A DNA stretch of 19,822 nucleotides, taken from contig FR888233.1 in the NCBI GenBank assembly GCA_000431775.1, positions 1-19,822 of the forward strand. The letters run 5' to 3'. This document shows positions 1-6,491 of this stretch, piece by piece (positions within the stretch are counted from its first letter, which is position 1; each line of letters begins with the position of its first letter). Under the pieces are notes generated by a model. The model searched no databases and had not been told where the DNA came from. It saw only the letters and a program-made list of their open reading frames with translations. The DNA comes from Clostridium sp. CAG:413 (GTDB lineage Bacteria; Bacillota; Clostridia; Oscillospirales; Acutalibacteraceae). Both the position numbers and the translations under genes were made by a program.

Positions 1-181
1 CGATAAGCATAACTTCGATTTAATCACCGGTTGCGCGAGGAGAAGGCGTTTTTTCTTTTTTGCTCTGCAGGTTTTTGCAGACATATTCAGTTCGTTCTTT
101 GTCATTATGGATTTTTCGGCGTTATGATCTCGTTGAATTAACCGCATCCTTAAAAATTTGGGCTACTGTCTCAAAAAATCA
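1..181. other. Left-edge non-coding stretch, nothing definite
   Basis: I see no credible gene here. A T-rich run near 49-61 follows the 10-mer GGAGAAGGCG (39-48), which recurs at 2618-2627 in the repeat mosaic, so a decayed copy of that repeat may lie here. The stretch around 160-176 (ACTGTCTCAAAAAAT) resembles ends of some insertion sequences in gut Firmicutes, but no partner end or transposase is visible. Confidence 0.35.
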
Positions 182-210
182 TTGCTATTTTTATTCTGCC
201 GTGATATAAT
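182..210 (+). promoter_or_regulatory. Strong sigma-A promoter of the leader RNA and first gene
   Basis: The -35 box is TTGCTA (182-187). After a 17-nt spacer comes a perfect -10 TATAAT (205-210) with the extended-10 TG at 202-203. The predicted start is about 216-218, exactly where the closing stem of the leader RNA begins. Confidence 0.85.
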
Positions 211-215
211 ACATT

Positions 216-390
216 TACCACACAAAAATTAATCTCAACTTACCAGCGGGAGTCGCATTTTGGTTAGGCAAAAATGCGGACTTCTTCTTTCGCATTTCCG
301 TTGAATGTTGAGAGCTTTTGTGTGGTAGCAAAATGAGGTCATGCATTTTTCGGTGTGTGTGACTTCGTGTTGCACACACTTTTTTATTTT
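216..390 (+). ncRNA. Structured leader RNA with terminal terminator (candidate riboregulator)
   Basis: The sequence shows three nested helices. P1 is a perfect 12-bp closing stem (216-227 with 316-327). P2 is 7 bp, TCTCAAC/GTTGAGA (233-239 with 307-313). P3 pairs 251-261 with 271-282, has a bulged G278, extends by two weaker pairs and closes a 9-nt loop. A terminator follows at 353-390. The run of T ends three bases before the Shine-Dalgarno of the gene at 405, so that gene can only be expressed from this promoter by reading through the terminator. This is the architecture of a riboswitch or attenuator. I looked for hallmark sequences of common classes (TPP, FMN, SAM, purine, lysine, cobalamin, glycine, c-di-GMP, fluoride, guanidine, T-box) and recognised none. 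It could instead be a stable small RNA with leaky termination. Pairings are read by eye, not computed. Confidence 0.65.
353..390 (+). terminator. Intrinsic terminator inside the leader of the 405 gene
   Basis: GTGTGTG (353-359) pairs perfectly with CACACAC (373-379), and two wobble pairs may extend the stem inward. TTTTTTATTTT (380-390) follows directly. The Shine-Dalgarno GGAGG (393-397) begins almost at once, so termination here would silence the downstream gene. Confidence 0.8.
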
Positions 391-404
391 ACGGAGGAAA
401 TGCT

Positions 405-923
405 ATGAAAAAGAAACTATCTAAAGGCGGAAAAATCGCAATCTTCATTATCGGAATTATTGTGCTGCTGTTTGTGGTCGCCTCTATCGTCTCAACCCCG
501 ACCGACGGCGGCAGTGACCCGACTTCCAGCGCTGCGGAGGGTGGGGAGCAGCAAAGCCTTAAAGGAAAAGTTCTCTACGAGGATAGCAATTACAAGGTAA
601 CATATGTTGGATTTGAGGACCCGGGCATGGGCGTTACGGCATTTAACCTGAGCTTAAAAATAGAAAACAACTCCGATAAAAAAGTTGTCGCGACGCTTGT
701 TGACGGGTACGCCAATGATACCGCCGTTTTCTTCGGCTCAGGTGTCCCTGTTGAAATTATGCCCGGCAAAAATGCGGTCGGAGTTTTTATCCTCGGATAT
801 AACAACACGGGAATCAGCAGCATTGATGAGATCGAGAAGCTGCAATTTAAGATACAGCTGTATGATGAGAACTTTTCGGAATCTTTGCTCAAAACTTCAG
901 ACATAACGCTTAACTTAAAATAA
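405..923 (+). CDS. Membrane-anchored extracellular beta-domain protein (DUF4352-like), unknown function
   Basis: This 172-residue protein has a short Lys-rich N-terminus, one strongly hydrophobic helix (about residues 11-30), a Ser/Gly/Glu-rich linker (31-52) and a C-terminal domain of about 120 residues. That domain is rich in predicted beta strands (pattern 'NLSLKIENNSDKKV', then 'MPGKNAVGVFILGY'). The layout matches the DUF4352/telokin-like extracellular proteins common in Firmicutes; the assignment is by pattern, not search. No lipobox Cys follows the helix, so it is probably held by an uncleaved N-terminal anchor and faces outward. The start is supported by GGAGG seven bases upstream. 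It is a single-gene unit with a leader RNA ahead and a strong terminator after it. The ligand or role is unknown. The unusual point is a small surface protein placed under what looks like RNA-based control. Confidence 0.85.
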   Translation: MKKKLSKGGKIAIFIIGIIVLLFVVASIVSTPTDGGSDPTSSAAEGGEQQSLKGKVLYEDSNYKVTYVGFEDPGMGVTAFNLSLKIENNSDKKVVATLVDGYANDTAVFFGSGVPVEIMPGKNAVGVFILGYNNTGISSIDEIEKLQFKIQLYDENFSESLLKTSDITLNLK

Positions 924-929
924 TACGAA

Positions 930-966
930 CGGCGGACGGTTATATAAAACTGTCCGCCGAATTTTT
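930..966 (+). terminator. Intrinsic terminator after the 405 gene
   Basis: CGGCGGACGGTT (930-941) pairs with AACTGTCCGCCG (948-959), giving 12 bp with one wobble around a 6-nt loop. AATTTTT and a further TTTT follow. It lies 7 bases after the stop. Confidence 0.9.
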
Positions 967-1017
967 GCGTTTTAACAGGGGAATACGGAACAACGACCGT
1001 TTTGAAGAATTACGGAC

Positions 1018-1046
1018 TTTCCATCTGAGAAAAACTGTGCTATAAT
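1018..1046 (+). promoter_or_regulatory. Probable promoter of ogt
   Basis: A perfect TATAAT (1041-1046) has an extended-10 TG at 1038-1039. A fair -35, TTTCCA (1018-1023), lies 17 nt upstream. It implies a 5' leader of about 145 nt before the start at 1196. In that leader I see only a loose CGCACA/TGTGCG pairing (1062-1067 with 1096-1101) and no terminator. Confidence 0.65.
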
Positions 1047-1195
1047 TATCCTGAAATTGGTCGCACACAGGTACGGCGCAGAGGTTTTGTTTTGATGTGC
1101 GGTTACTTGAATTATCGTAGGCGCGGAATTCGTTCGACTACTTGAGCATAGCACTTTTAATTTTGTTTGTATTCTATATTTTTGAGGTGTGGATT

Positions 1196-1729
1196 ATGTT
1201 TTATATTCAACATTACGATTCACCGCTGGGTGGCATTCTGCTGGCGGCTGACGAGATCGGGCTGACCGGCCTTTGGTTCGACGGCGAAAAATACTTTGCC
1301 GACAACCTGCTTGACGAGCATATTGAGCGAGAAACGCCTATCTTGAAAGAAGCCAAGCGCTGGCTCGATATTTATTTTACCGGCAGGGAGCCCGACTTCA
1401 TGCCACCGCTGCATCCTATCGGCTCCGCGTTCAGGCAGTCGGTGTGGGAGATCCTTTTACAGATCCCCTATGGGCAGACCGTGACCTACGGTGAGATCGC
1501 GCGGAAGCTTGCCGACAAGCAGGGGATAGCAAAAATGTCCGCGCAGGCGGTCGGCGGCGCTGTAGGGCACAACGAGATATCCGTCATTATTCCCTGCCAC
1601 CGCGTTGTAGGCACGAGCGGCAGCCTGACCGGGTATGCGGGCGGCGTTGATAAGAAAGCGGCCCTCCTGAAGCTTGAACGAGCCGATATGAGCAACTTTT
1701 TCATTCCGAAAAAGGGAACAGCGCTTTGA
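1196..1729 (+). CDS. ogt: Methylated-DNA--protein-cysteine S-methyltransferase
   Basis: This suicide enzyme moves the methyl group from O6-methylguanine (or O4-methylthymine) in DNA to its own cysteine. The diagnostic active-site sequence IPCHRVVG is present, with acceptor Cys134, His135 and Arg136. It is preceded by the DNA-binding helix-turn-helix segment (about 98-125, 'GQTVTYGEIARKLA') and an N-terminal ribonuclease-like domain (1-75). At 177 residues it is a normal single-domain Ogt without an AdaA fusion. The start at 1196 has GAGGTG six bases upstream. A TTG further upstream at 1142 would add a hydrophobic, family-atypical N-terminus and is rejected. The C-terminal tail after 'LLKLER' is slightly longer than minimal. 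It is transcribed alone from the promoter at 1018-1046. Ogt versus AdaB/MGMT naming is conventional; the activity itself is secure. Confidence 0.95.
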   Translation: MFYIQHYDSPLGGILLAADEIGLTGLWFDGEKYFADNLLDEHIERETPILKEAKRWLDIYFTGREPDFMPPLHPIGSAFRQSVWEILLQIPYGQTVTYGEIARKLADKQGIAKMSAQAVGGAVGHNEISVIIPCHRVVGTSGSLTGYAGGVDKKAALLKLERADMSNFFIPKKGTAL

Positions 1730-1762
1730 GGCGGCATAAAATTGCGAAAATGAGAAAAAGCG

Positions 1763-1791
1763 TTGACATTTCGCACGGGTTTGGTTAGAAT
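1763..1791 (+). promoter_or_regulatory. Sigma-A promoter of the lipoprotein gene
   Basis: A perfect -35 TTGACA (1763-1768), a 17-nt spacer and TAGAAT (1786-1791) lie 34 bases after ogt. The transcript leader of about 75 nt carries two Shine-Dalgarno-like sequences, AGGAGG (1811-1816) and AAGGAGG (1860-1866). Confidence 0.85.
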
Positions 1792-1873
1792 ATTATTAGG
1801 GAATATATTGAGGAGGAATTTGAAGTTAAAAGCTCATGCGGCGGAGCGAAGAGGTATGTAAGGAGGCTATGAA

Positions 1874-2425
1874 ATGAAAAAGTTTGTTTTGGTTCTTACG
1901 GTGCTTTTGATACTGATTTTGTCCGCCGCCTGCAGGCAGCAAAATTCGATTGACGGAGCGTCGACAACCGCCGAGCCGCCGACCGTTGACAGGCAGCGCA
2001 AGGCGAGCGACGTGGCGGACAAGGTCAAAGCCGAATTCTCGGACAAGGTTTTCGGCGGGATCTACATTGATGACGGCAAGGTCTATGTGAATCTCACGGA
2101 GGACGAATTCAAAAAGCTGGCAAATACCGAAGAGGAGCGGGACGGCGTTAAAATTAACTATAAGCCGGTCAAATTCTCGCTTGAGACGCTGCAAGCCGCC
2201 GCGGACAGCATTTTCGAGCGGCTCAACAGCTCGGAGAATAAATATGATATTGTGACTGCGGACGCGAACGATGTCACAAACAAGGTCGACATTGAGGTGC
2301 GCCCGCTGCGGGACGAGGTGTATGAGATCGCCTCGGAGTATATTGACCTTGAGTATGTCAATATTACGGAGCTGCCGGAGGATTACTCGTTAGAACTCAC
2401 GCCGGCAGAGGAATTGCCGGAATAA
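1874..2425 (+). CDS. Small secreted lipoprotein, unknown function
   Basis: This 183-residue protein begins with a classic lipoprotein signal: Lys-Lys, a hydrophobic run and the lipobox LSAAC with Cys20 as the predicted lipidation site. A Ser/Thr/Pro-rich linker follows and then a charged, mostly acidic domain of about 140 residues without cysteines ('GIYIDDGKVYVNLTEDEFKK'). Alternating short strands and helices are plausible, and the C-terminus is Glu-rich. I recognise no enzyme motif or named domain. It should be exported by Sec, cleaved by signal peptidase II and anchored to the outer face of the membrane. AAGGAGG lies 7 bases before the ATG. An ATG five bases upstream (1869) opens a two-codon frame and is not the start. 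It is a stand-alone gene between its own promoter and a GC-rich hairpin. Confidence 0.85.
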   Translation: MKKFVLVLTVLLILILSAACRQQNSIDGASTTAEPPTVDRQRKASDVADKVKAEFSDKVFGGIYIDDGKVYVNLTEDEFKKLANTEEERDGVKINYKPVKFSLETLQAAADSIFERLNSSENKYDIVTADANDVTNKVDIEVRPLRDEVYEIASEYIDLEYVNITELPEDYSLELTPAEELPE

Positions 2426-2473
2426 TGAAACAGACAGTGTGAAAATTTGTTTGCGGTTTTGACGGCGAACGGT

Positions 2474-2499
2474 ATGGGCGGCCTTGCGGGGCCGCCCAT
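2474..2499. terminator. GC-rich hairpin after the lipoprotein gene
   Basis: ATGGGCGGCC (2474-2483) and GGCCGCCCAT (2490-2499) form a perfect 10-bp stem around TTGCGG, about 50 bases after the stop. The following bases (TTGAATTATG) are a poor T-tract, so termination strength is uncertain. It may be the first unit of the hairpin repeats that follow. Confidence 0.5.
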
Positions 2500-2900
2500 T
2501 TGAATTATGTGAGCCAAGAGTTTTAGTCTCCGATTTAGTGACGGAGGATTGATTTTATAGTGTTAATTGATTTCGGCACACCTCATCCGTCTCGCAAGCT
2601 CGACACGTTCTCCTCAAGGAGAAGGCGGTTTTAACTGTCAGCAATGTGTTTTCAGCGGGTGAACACAGTTCGCCCCTAACGGTGTTCAATTTACACAACT
2701 GTTTTGCTTGCGGGACGCCGAGGACGTCGTCCTCTACGAATGAATTGAAAGCATTTTGTTATACCGTCAGCAGCATTTTGGTTTTAGCGCCTACCCGACA
2801 ATCCTCAGGCTCCTTTCAAAAGGAGCCCATAACTGCAGCGAACTGTCGGTGGCATACTTGGAAAAGGCGAATATATTGCGGTTTGTTGTGGTTTCGGAGG
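2500..2900. repeat. Mosaic of intergenic hairpin repeats without a gene
   Basis: This 400-base stretch has no credible coding gene but a dense set of hairpins. A 7-bp stem TTCTCCT/AGGAGAA lies at 2608-2623, followed by GGCGGTTTT. A 7-bp stem with one wobble lies at 2657-2675 (GGGTGAA/TTCGCCC). GGACG/CGTCC lies at 2713-2732. A perfect 9-bp stem GGCTCCTTT/AAAGGAGCC lies at 2808-2827, nested inside CCGACA/TGTCGG (2795-2800 with 2844-2849). From general knowledge, CTCATCCGT...CTCCTCAAGGAG and GGGACGCCGAGGACGTCGTCC resemble high-copy intergenic repeats of gut Clostridia. Membership is inferred from memory, not searched. Confidence 0.6.
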
Positions 2901-2908
2901 CAAACGAA

Positions 2909-2939
2909 AACCCCGGCCTTTTGAGTGAAGGTCGGGGTT
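2909..2939 (-). terminator. Terminator of the ddl-argS-phosphoesterase operon
   Basis: AACCCCGGCCTT (2909-2920) pairs with AAGGTCGGGGTT (2928-2939), giving 12 bp with one wobble and a 7-nt loop. On the - strand it lies about 30 bases after the phosphoesterase stop and ends in GGGGTTTTCGTTTG. It might also act weakly on the + strand. Confidence 0.75.
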
Positions 2940-2971
2940 GACTTTATGTAATTCTTTGCGGCCTAGGGACA

Positions 2972-4285
2972 TCACGCAATGACCATGTTGGCGGTGAGGG
3001 CTTTGCCGCCCTTGGAGTAGGGGCTGTAGGGGGCGATGGTTACGGTATATTCGCCTTTGTCGAGCTTGCCGACATTAACCGCCATTTCGGTTAGATCCGC
3101 ACGACCGTAATTTGATACCACGGTGTCGCTCCAAACGGTTTTAGCGCCCGATTTGACGGTGATACGGTAATTCTCCGCGTCAAAGTAGCCCTTGGCGTTC
3201 GGGAAGTTGAGGACGGTTTCTCCCTCTGAGTCAGTCGACACGCTGACTTTCGCATCCTGCGGGAACTGCGGTGCGGTGTCGATGGAGCGGAGGTTGCCCC
3301 AGGAATAATACTTTGTGCCCTTGTTTGCGACGTTGGGGATATAATACTGCACGTCGTCAAAGAAGCGGTGGCTGACGGCGTCGTAGAGCTTGAGAAGCAG
3401 GTTGCCCTCGGCATCGACCTCGGCAAGCCAGAAAGCTGCGGTCTCGCCCGGCATATCGACGTCGCCGCTGATATAGTCAAGGTTGCTCATAAGCGCACCG
3501 AGCGAGCCGGTGCCCACGGAGGTGAACGAGGTCTGATTTATCGAGCGGGGGTCGCAGGAGGCGTAATGTGAGTGACCCGAGAAATCGACCACCTGCGGGT
3601 ACTTCATAAGCGTTGTTTTGATATCGAGATCCGACCAATTCACGCTGCCGTAGACGGTGAGGGTCGGGTGCGGATGCTGGAATACGAAGATGGGCTTGTC
3701 GGGGGTGTCGGCAACGGCCTTGTCAAGCTCCGCCTTGAGCCACTCGACCTTGCTCTTGAAGGTCTTGCCGTCGTCGGCATAAGATACGCCGATGAAGTGG
3801 TAGCCGTTGATGACGGTGTGGGTATCCACATCCTCGCTGACGAACTTCTTATAGACGTCGTAGCCGATGGTGGCGTCGTAGTCACGGTACTCGATGAATT
3901 CATGGTTGCCCATGCAAACGAGGGTCCGGGTGCCCTCCCTGCAATTCTCGTCGATTATCTTCTTGAACATCACATACTCCGGCTCTCTGCCGCCGCCGGT
4001 CATATCGCCGGCAACTATGACTGCGTCGAAGCCCTTGTAGCTCTGGGTCGCCGCGTAGTCGTAGGTGTCGTTATAGAGAGCGGTGAAGCGCTTGGCGTTC
4101 GCCTGATCCTCCTCGCCGCTGAGGTGGACGTCGCTGCAAACGGCGAAGCGCAGCACGGGGGTGAAGTCCTCGGGCACCTCGGGGGGCTGCTTATTCACGC
4201 CGCCGACAAGCGAATATACGCCGAAATAGCAGGTGAATGCGGAGGCGATGACCGCGTTGATTATTCTTCTGAAATAAATATTCAT
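2972..4285 (-). CDS. Exported calcineurin-type metallophosphoesterase
   Basis: This 437-residue protein carries all metal-binding motifs of the calcineurin-like family: SDVHLSG (Asp52, His54), VAGDMTGGGRE (Asp94), MGNHEF (Asn127, His128), FQHPHPT (His204/206) and SGHSHYA (237-240). A hydrophobic N-terminal segment (about 8-30) predicts export or a membrane anchor, so it acts outside the cytoplasm on a phosphoester, possibly a nucleotide, phospholipid head group or teichoic-acid-type substrate. The substrate cannot be read from sequence. Residues from about 320 form a beta-rich C-terminal domain ('YRITVKSGAKTVWSDTVV', 'GEYTVTIAPYSP') like an Ig/fibronectin-type appendage. The start at 4285 has GGAG eight bases upstream. 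A longer frame to 4372 would run into argS and lacks a signal sequence. It is the last gene of the - strand operon, 20 bases after argS. Confidence 0.9.
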   Translation of the reverse strand: MNIYFRRIINAVIASAFTCYFGVYSLVGGVNKQPPEVPEDFTPVLRFAVCSDVHLSGEEDQANAKRFTALYNDTYDYAATQSYKGFDAVIVAGDMTGGGREPEYVMFKKIIDENCREGTRTLVCMGNHEFIEYRDYDATIGYDVYKKFVSEDVDTHTVINGYHFIGVSYADDGKTFKSKVEWLKAELDKAVADTPDKPIFVFQHPHPTLTVYGSVNWSDLDIKTTLMKYPQVVDFSGHSHYASCDPRSINQTSFTSVGTGSLGALMSNLDYISGDVDMPGETAAFWLAEVDAEGNLLLKLYDAVSHRFFDDVQYYIPNVANKGTKYYSWGNLRSIDTAPQFPQDAKVSVSTDSEGETVLNFPNAKGYFDAENYRITVKSGAKTVWSDTVVSNYGRADLTEMAVNVGKLDKGEYTVTIAPYSPYSKGGKALTANMVIA

Positions 4286-4305
4286 TTTAATTTCTCCATT
4301 ATTTA

Positions 4306-6051
4306 TTACATGCTTTCGGGCACGGAGATGCTGAACATGGTCAGCACGTTGCGAAGAACGGTGCGAACGCAAAGGCAGAGGCTGAGCCTTGCCTGCATGA
4401 GGGATTCATCCTCAACGCCGACGCGGCAGGCGTTGTAGAACTTGTGGAAGAGGGTCGCAAGCTCCACAGCGTAGCGGGTTATCTTGGCGGGGTCGTAGTT
4501 CTTCGCCGAGGCGATTATTTCGTCCGTCAGGCCGGAGAGATGCTTGATAAGCTCCTTCTCCTCGGGAGCGGTCAGCAGCGCCAGCTCGGGGATGGTGCAC
4601 TCCCTCGGCTCAACGCCCTCGGCGTCGAGCTTGCGGAGAATGCTGCAGATCCTGGCGTGGGCGTACTGGCAGTAGTAGACGGGATTCTGCGAGCTTTGCT
4701 CAACGGCAAGATCGAGGTCGAAATCCATCTGCGAGCCGGGTTCTCTCATATTGAAGAGGAAGCGTACCGCGTCAATGGGGATCTCCTCGAGCAGGTCGAC
4801 GAGGGTTATCGCCTTGCCCGAGCGCTTGCTCATCCTGACAACTTCGCCGTCGCGGGTCAGGCGCACGAGCTGCATAAGGATAATATCAAGGTCGTCGCCG
4901 TTGCAGCCGATGGCGTCGAGCGCGCCCTTCATCCTGGCGACGTGGCCGTGATGATCCGCGCCCCAAACGTCTATAGCCTTATCAAAGCCCCTTATTTGCA
5001 GCTTGTTGCGGTGATAGGCGATATCGGCGGCGAAATAGGTCGGGTTGCCGTTAGTGCGTATGAGCACCTCGTCCTTGAGCTCAAGGCGCTCTATCTCCTC
5101 CTCGCTCTTGCCCTGCTCACGGAGCTTGGCGGCGAGGACTTCTTTATTTTTATACCAAAGGGCGCCGTCCTTCTCATAGGTCAGACCCTTGTCTCTCATG
5201 ATATTCAGCGTTTCCTCAAGCTCGCCGTCGTTGTGGAGGGTGCTTTCGAGGAACCATGTGTCGTAATTGATGCGGTATTTCGCCATATTCTCTTTCATCG
5301 CGGCTATGTTCTTGGGCAGAGCAAAGTCGATGAGAGCCTGCCTGCGCTCCCGCTCGGAGGCGGACATATATTTATCGCCGTTAACGGCGGCGAATTCCTT
5401 GGCGCGCTCGATGATATCCTCGCCGTGGTAGCTGTCCTCCGGAAGCTGAACGGCATCCTCGCCGAGAAAGAGCTGCTGATATCTGATATCGAGCGAAAGC
5501 CCGAATTTGGCGATCTGGTTGCCGGCATCGTTCACATAAAATTCACGGCTGACGTTGTAGCCGGCGAAATCAAGCACAGCGGCAAGGCAGTCGCCCAAAG
5601 CGCCGCCGCGGGCGTTGCCCATGTGCATGGGGCCGGTGGGGTTTGCGGAGACGAATTCGACGTTTATCTTCTTGCCCCTGCCGTAGTCGGAGCGGCCGTA
5701 GGAGTCGCCCTTCTCGAGGATATCCTGAATTATGCAGGCGTTGAAGCTGCTGCGGAGATAGAAATTGAGGAAGCCGGCGCCCGCGACCTCGCACCTCTCA
5801 AAGAAGGTGTCGCAAAGCTCCATTCTGTCGATGAGAGCCTGAGCTATCTTGCGGGGGGCGCAGTGCAGATCCCTCGCCCAAGCCATGGCGGCGTTTGCGG
5901 AATAATCGCCGAAATCCCTGTTGGCGGGCACTTCCACGTTGAAGTCGCTCAGGGGCACGGCGGGGAATTCACCGTCCGCGACCGCCCTGCCCGCGGCGTC
6001 CATGATGGCAGTACGCAGCTCGGCGATCGCCTGTTTAACTAAAAGTGACAT
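4306..6051 (-). CDS. argS: Arginine--tRNA ligase (ArgRS)
   Basis: This class I synthetase joins arginine to tRNA-Arg, using the tRNA as cofactor for activation. The 581 residues show the N-terminal Add-1 domain that recognises the tRNA elbow (about 30-110, 'NRDFGDYSANAAMAWAR') and the HIGH signature as HMGN (143-146) within 'SANPTGPMHMGNARGG'. The KMSKS loop reads RMSKRSGK (406-413). A helical DALR-type anticodon-binding domain runs to the C-terminus ('YCQYAHARICSILRKL'). Length and order are normal for bacteria. AAGGAG stands upstream of the ATG. It sits 19 bases after the DUF1934 gene, an arrangement also known as ywiB-argS in Bacillus. No T-box leader is seen directly ahead of it, consistent with its internal operon position. 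Confidence 0.98.
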   Translation of the reverse strand: MSLLVKQAIAELRTAIMDAAGRAVADGEFPAVPLSDFNVEVPANRDFGDYSANAAMAWARDLHCAPRKIAQALIDRMELCDTFFERCEVAGAGFLNFYLRSSFNACIIQDILEKGDSYGRSDYGRGKKINVEFVSANPTGPMHMGNARGGALGDCLAAVLDFAGYNVSREFYVNDAGNQIAKFGLSLDIRYQQLFLGEDAVQLPEDSYHGEDIIERAKEFAAVNGDKYMSASERERRQALIDFALPKNIAAMKENMAKYRINYDTWFLESTLHNDGELEETLNIMRDKGLTYEKDGALWYKNKEVLAAKLREQGKSEEEIERLELKDEVLIRTNGNPTYFAADIAYHRNKLQIRGFDKAIDVWGADHHGHVARMKGALDAIGCNGDDLDIILMQLVRLTRDGEVVRMSKRSGKAITLVDLLEEIPIDAVRFLFNMREPGSQMDFDLDLAVEQSSQNPVYYCQYAHARICSILRKLDAEGVEPRECTIPELALLTAPEEKELIKHLSGLTDEIIASAKNYDPAKITRYAVELATLFHKFYNACRVGVEDESLMQARLSLCLCVRTVLRNVLTMFSISVPESM

Positions 6052-6070
6052 TTTATATTTCTCCTTTGGC

Positions 6071-6490
6071 TTATTTGAGAGTGAAGGTTATATCCAACTC
6101 GTTTTCCGAGGCGAGGTCGTTGTTGAAGTCTATCGTGTAGGCGAAGCGCAGTCTGCCGCCGTTCTCGAGCGGCTCGAAGGTGACGCTCTTTGTATAAATG
6201 CCCATCATCAGCTCACCGTAGGGGGTGGTGTAGTAGCAGATGTGGCGCTGCTGCTGCTCAAAGACCATCTCGGTGTTGTATTTGCCGACGCGCCGCATGG
6301 CTATCCTGCCGCCGAAATAGAAGCGAAGCTCCGTCATGCAGCCGTCAAGCTCCTCATCCGCCTCGTCGTAAGCGAGGATGAAGCCGTCCTCGGTCTCGGC
6401 GTATTCACCCGACGTTGTCAGCTCCAGCGAATAATCCTCGCCGTCGGAGCAGTGGCTGTCGGTAATGGTAACTAATGCTTTTTTCATCAT
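6071..6490 (-). CDS. DUF1934 (YwiB-type) beta-barrel protein
   Basis: This 139-residue cytoplasmic protein matches the DUF1934 family, which adopts a calycin-like barrel of unknown function. It has no signal or membrane segment and is almost entirely alternating strands ('ITDSHCSDGEDYSLELTTSGEY', 'CYYTTPYGELMMGIYTKSVTFEP', 'LRFAYTIDFNNDLASENELDITFTLK'). Its position next to argS matches B. subtilis ywiB-argS and strengthens the family call. The first ATG lies one base past the ddl stop, with no clear Shine-Dalgarno, so it is probably translated by coupling to ddl. The adjacent second ATG (6487) is equally possible. A lipocalin-type ligand role has been suggested only by fold. No enzymatic residues can be named. 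Confidence 0.85.
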   Translation of the reverse strand: MMKKALVTITDSHCSDGEDYSLELTTSGEYAETEDGFILAYDEADEELDGCMTELRFYFGGRIAMRRVGKYNTEMVFEQQQRHICYYTTPYGELMMGIYTKSVTFEPLENGGRLRFAYTIDFNNDLASENELDITFTLK

Positions 6491-6491
6491 T

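Noticed and set aside
160..180. Insertion-sequence end (ACTGTCTCAAAAAAT)
   Set aside because: Only one end-like sequence is seen, with no transposase, opposite end or target duplication in the window.
972..1154. A 60-codon - strand frame upstream of ogt
   Set aside because: It overlaps the ogt promoter, has no Shine-Dalgarno and looks random.
2646..2941. Two short overlapping + strand frames in the repeat region
   Set aside because: They translate hairpin repeat sequence, lack ribosome sites and have no protein-like features.
4444..6042. A 532-codon open frame on the + strand opposite argS
   Set aside because: It is the antisense shadow of argS with composition-driven Val/Gly/Ala/Leu content and no recognisable domain.
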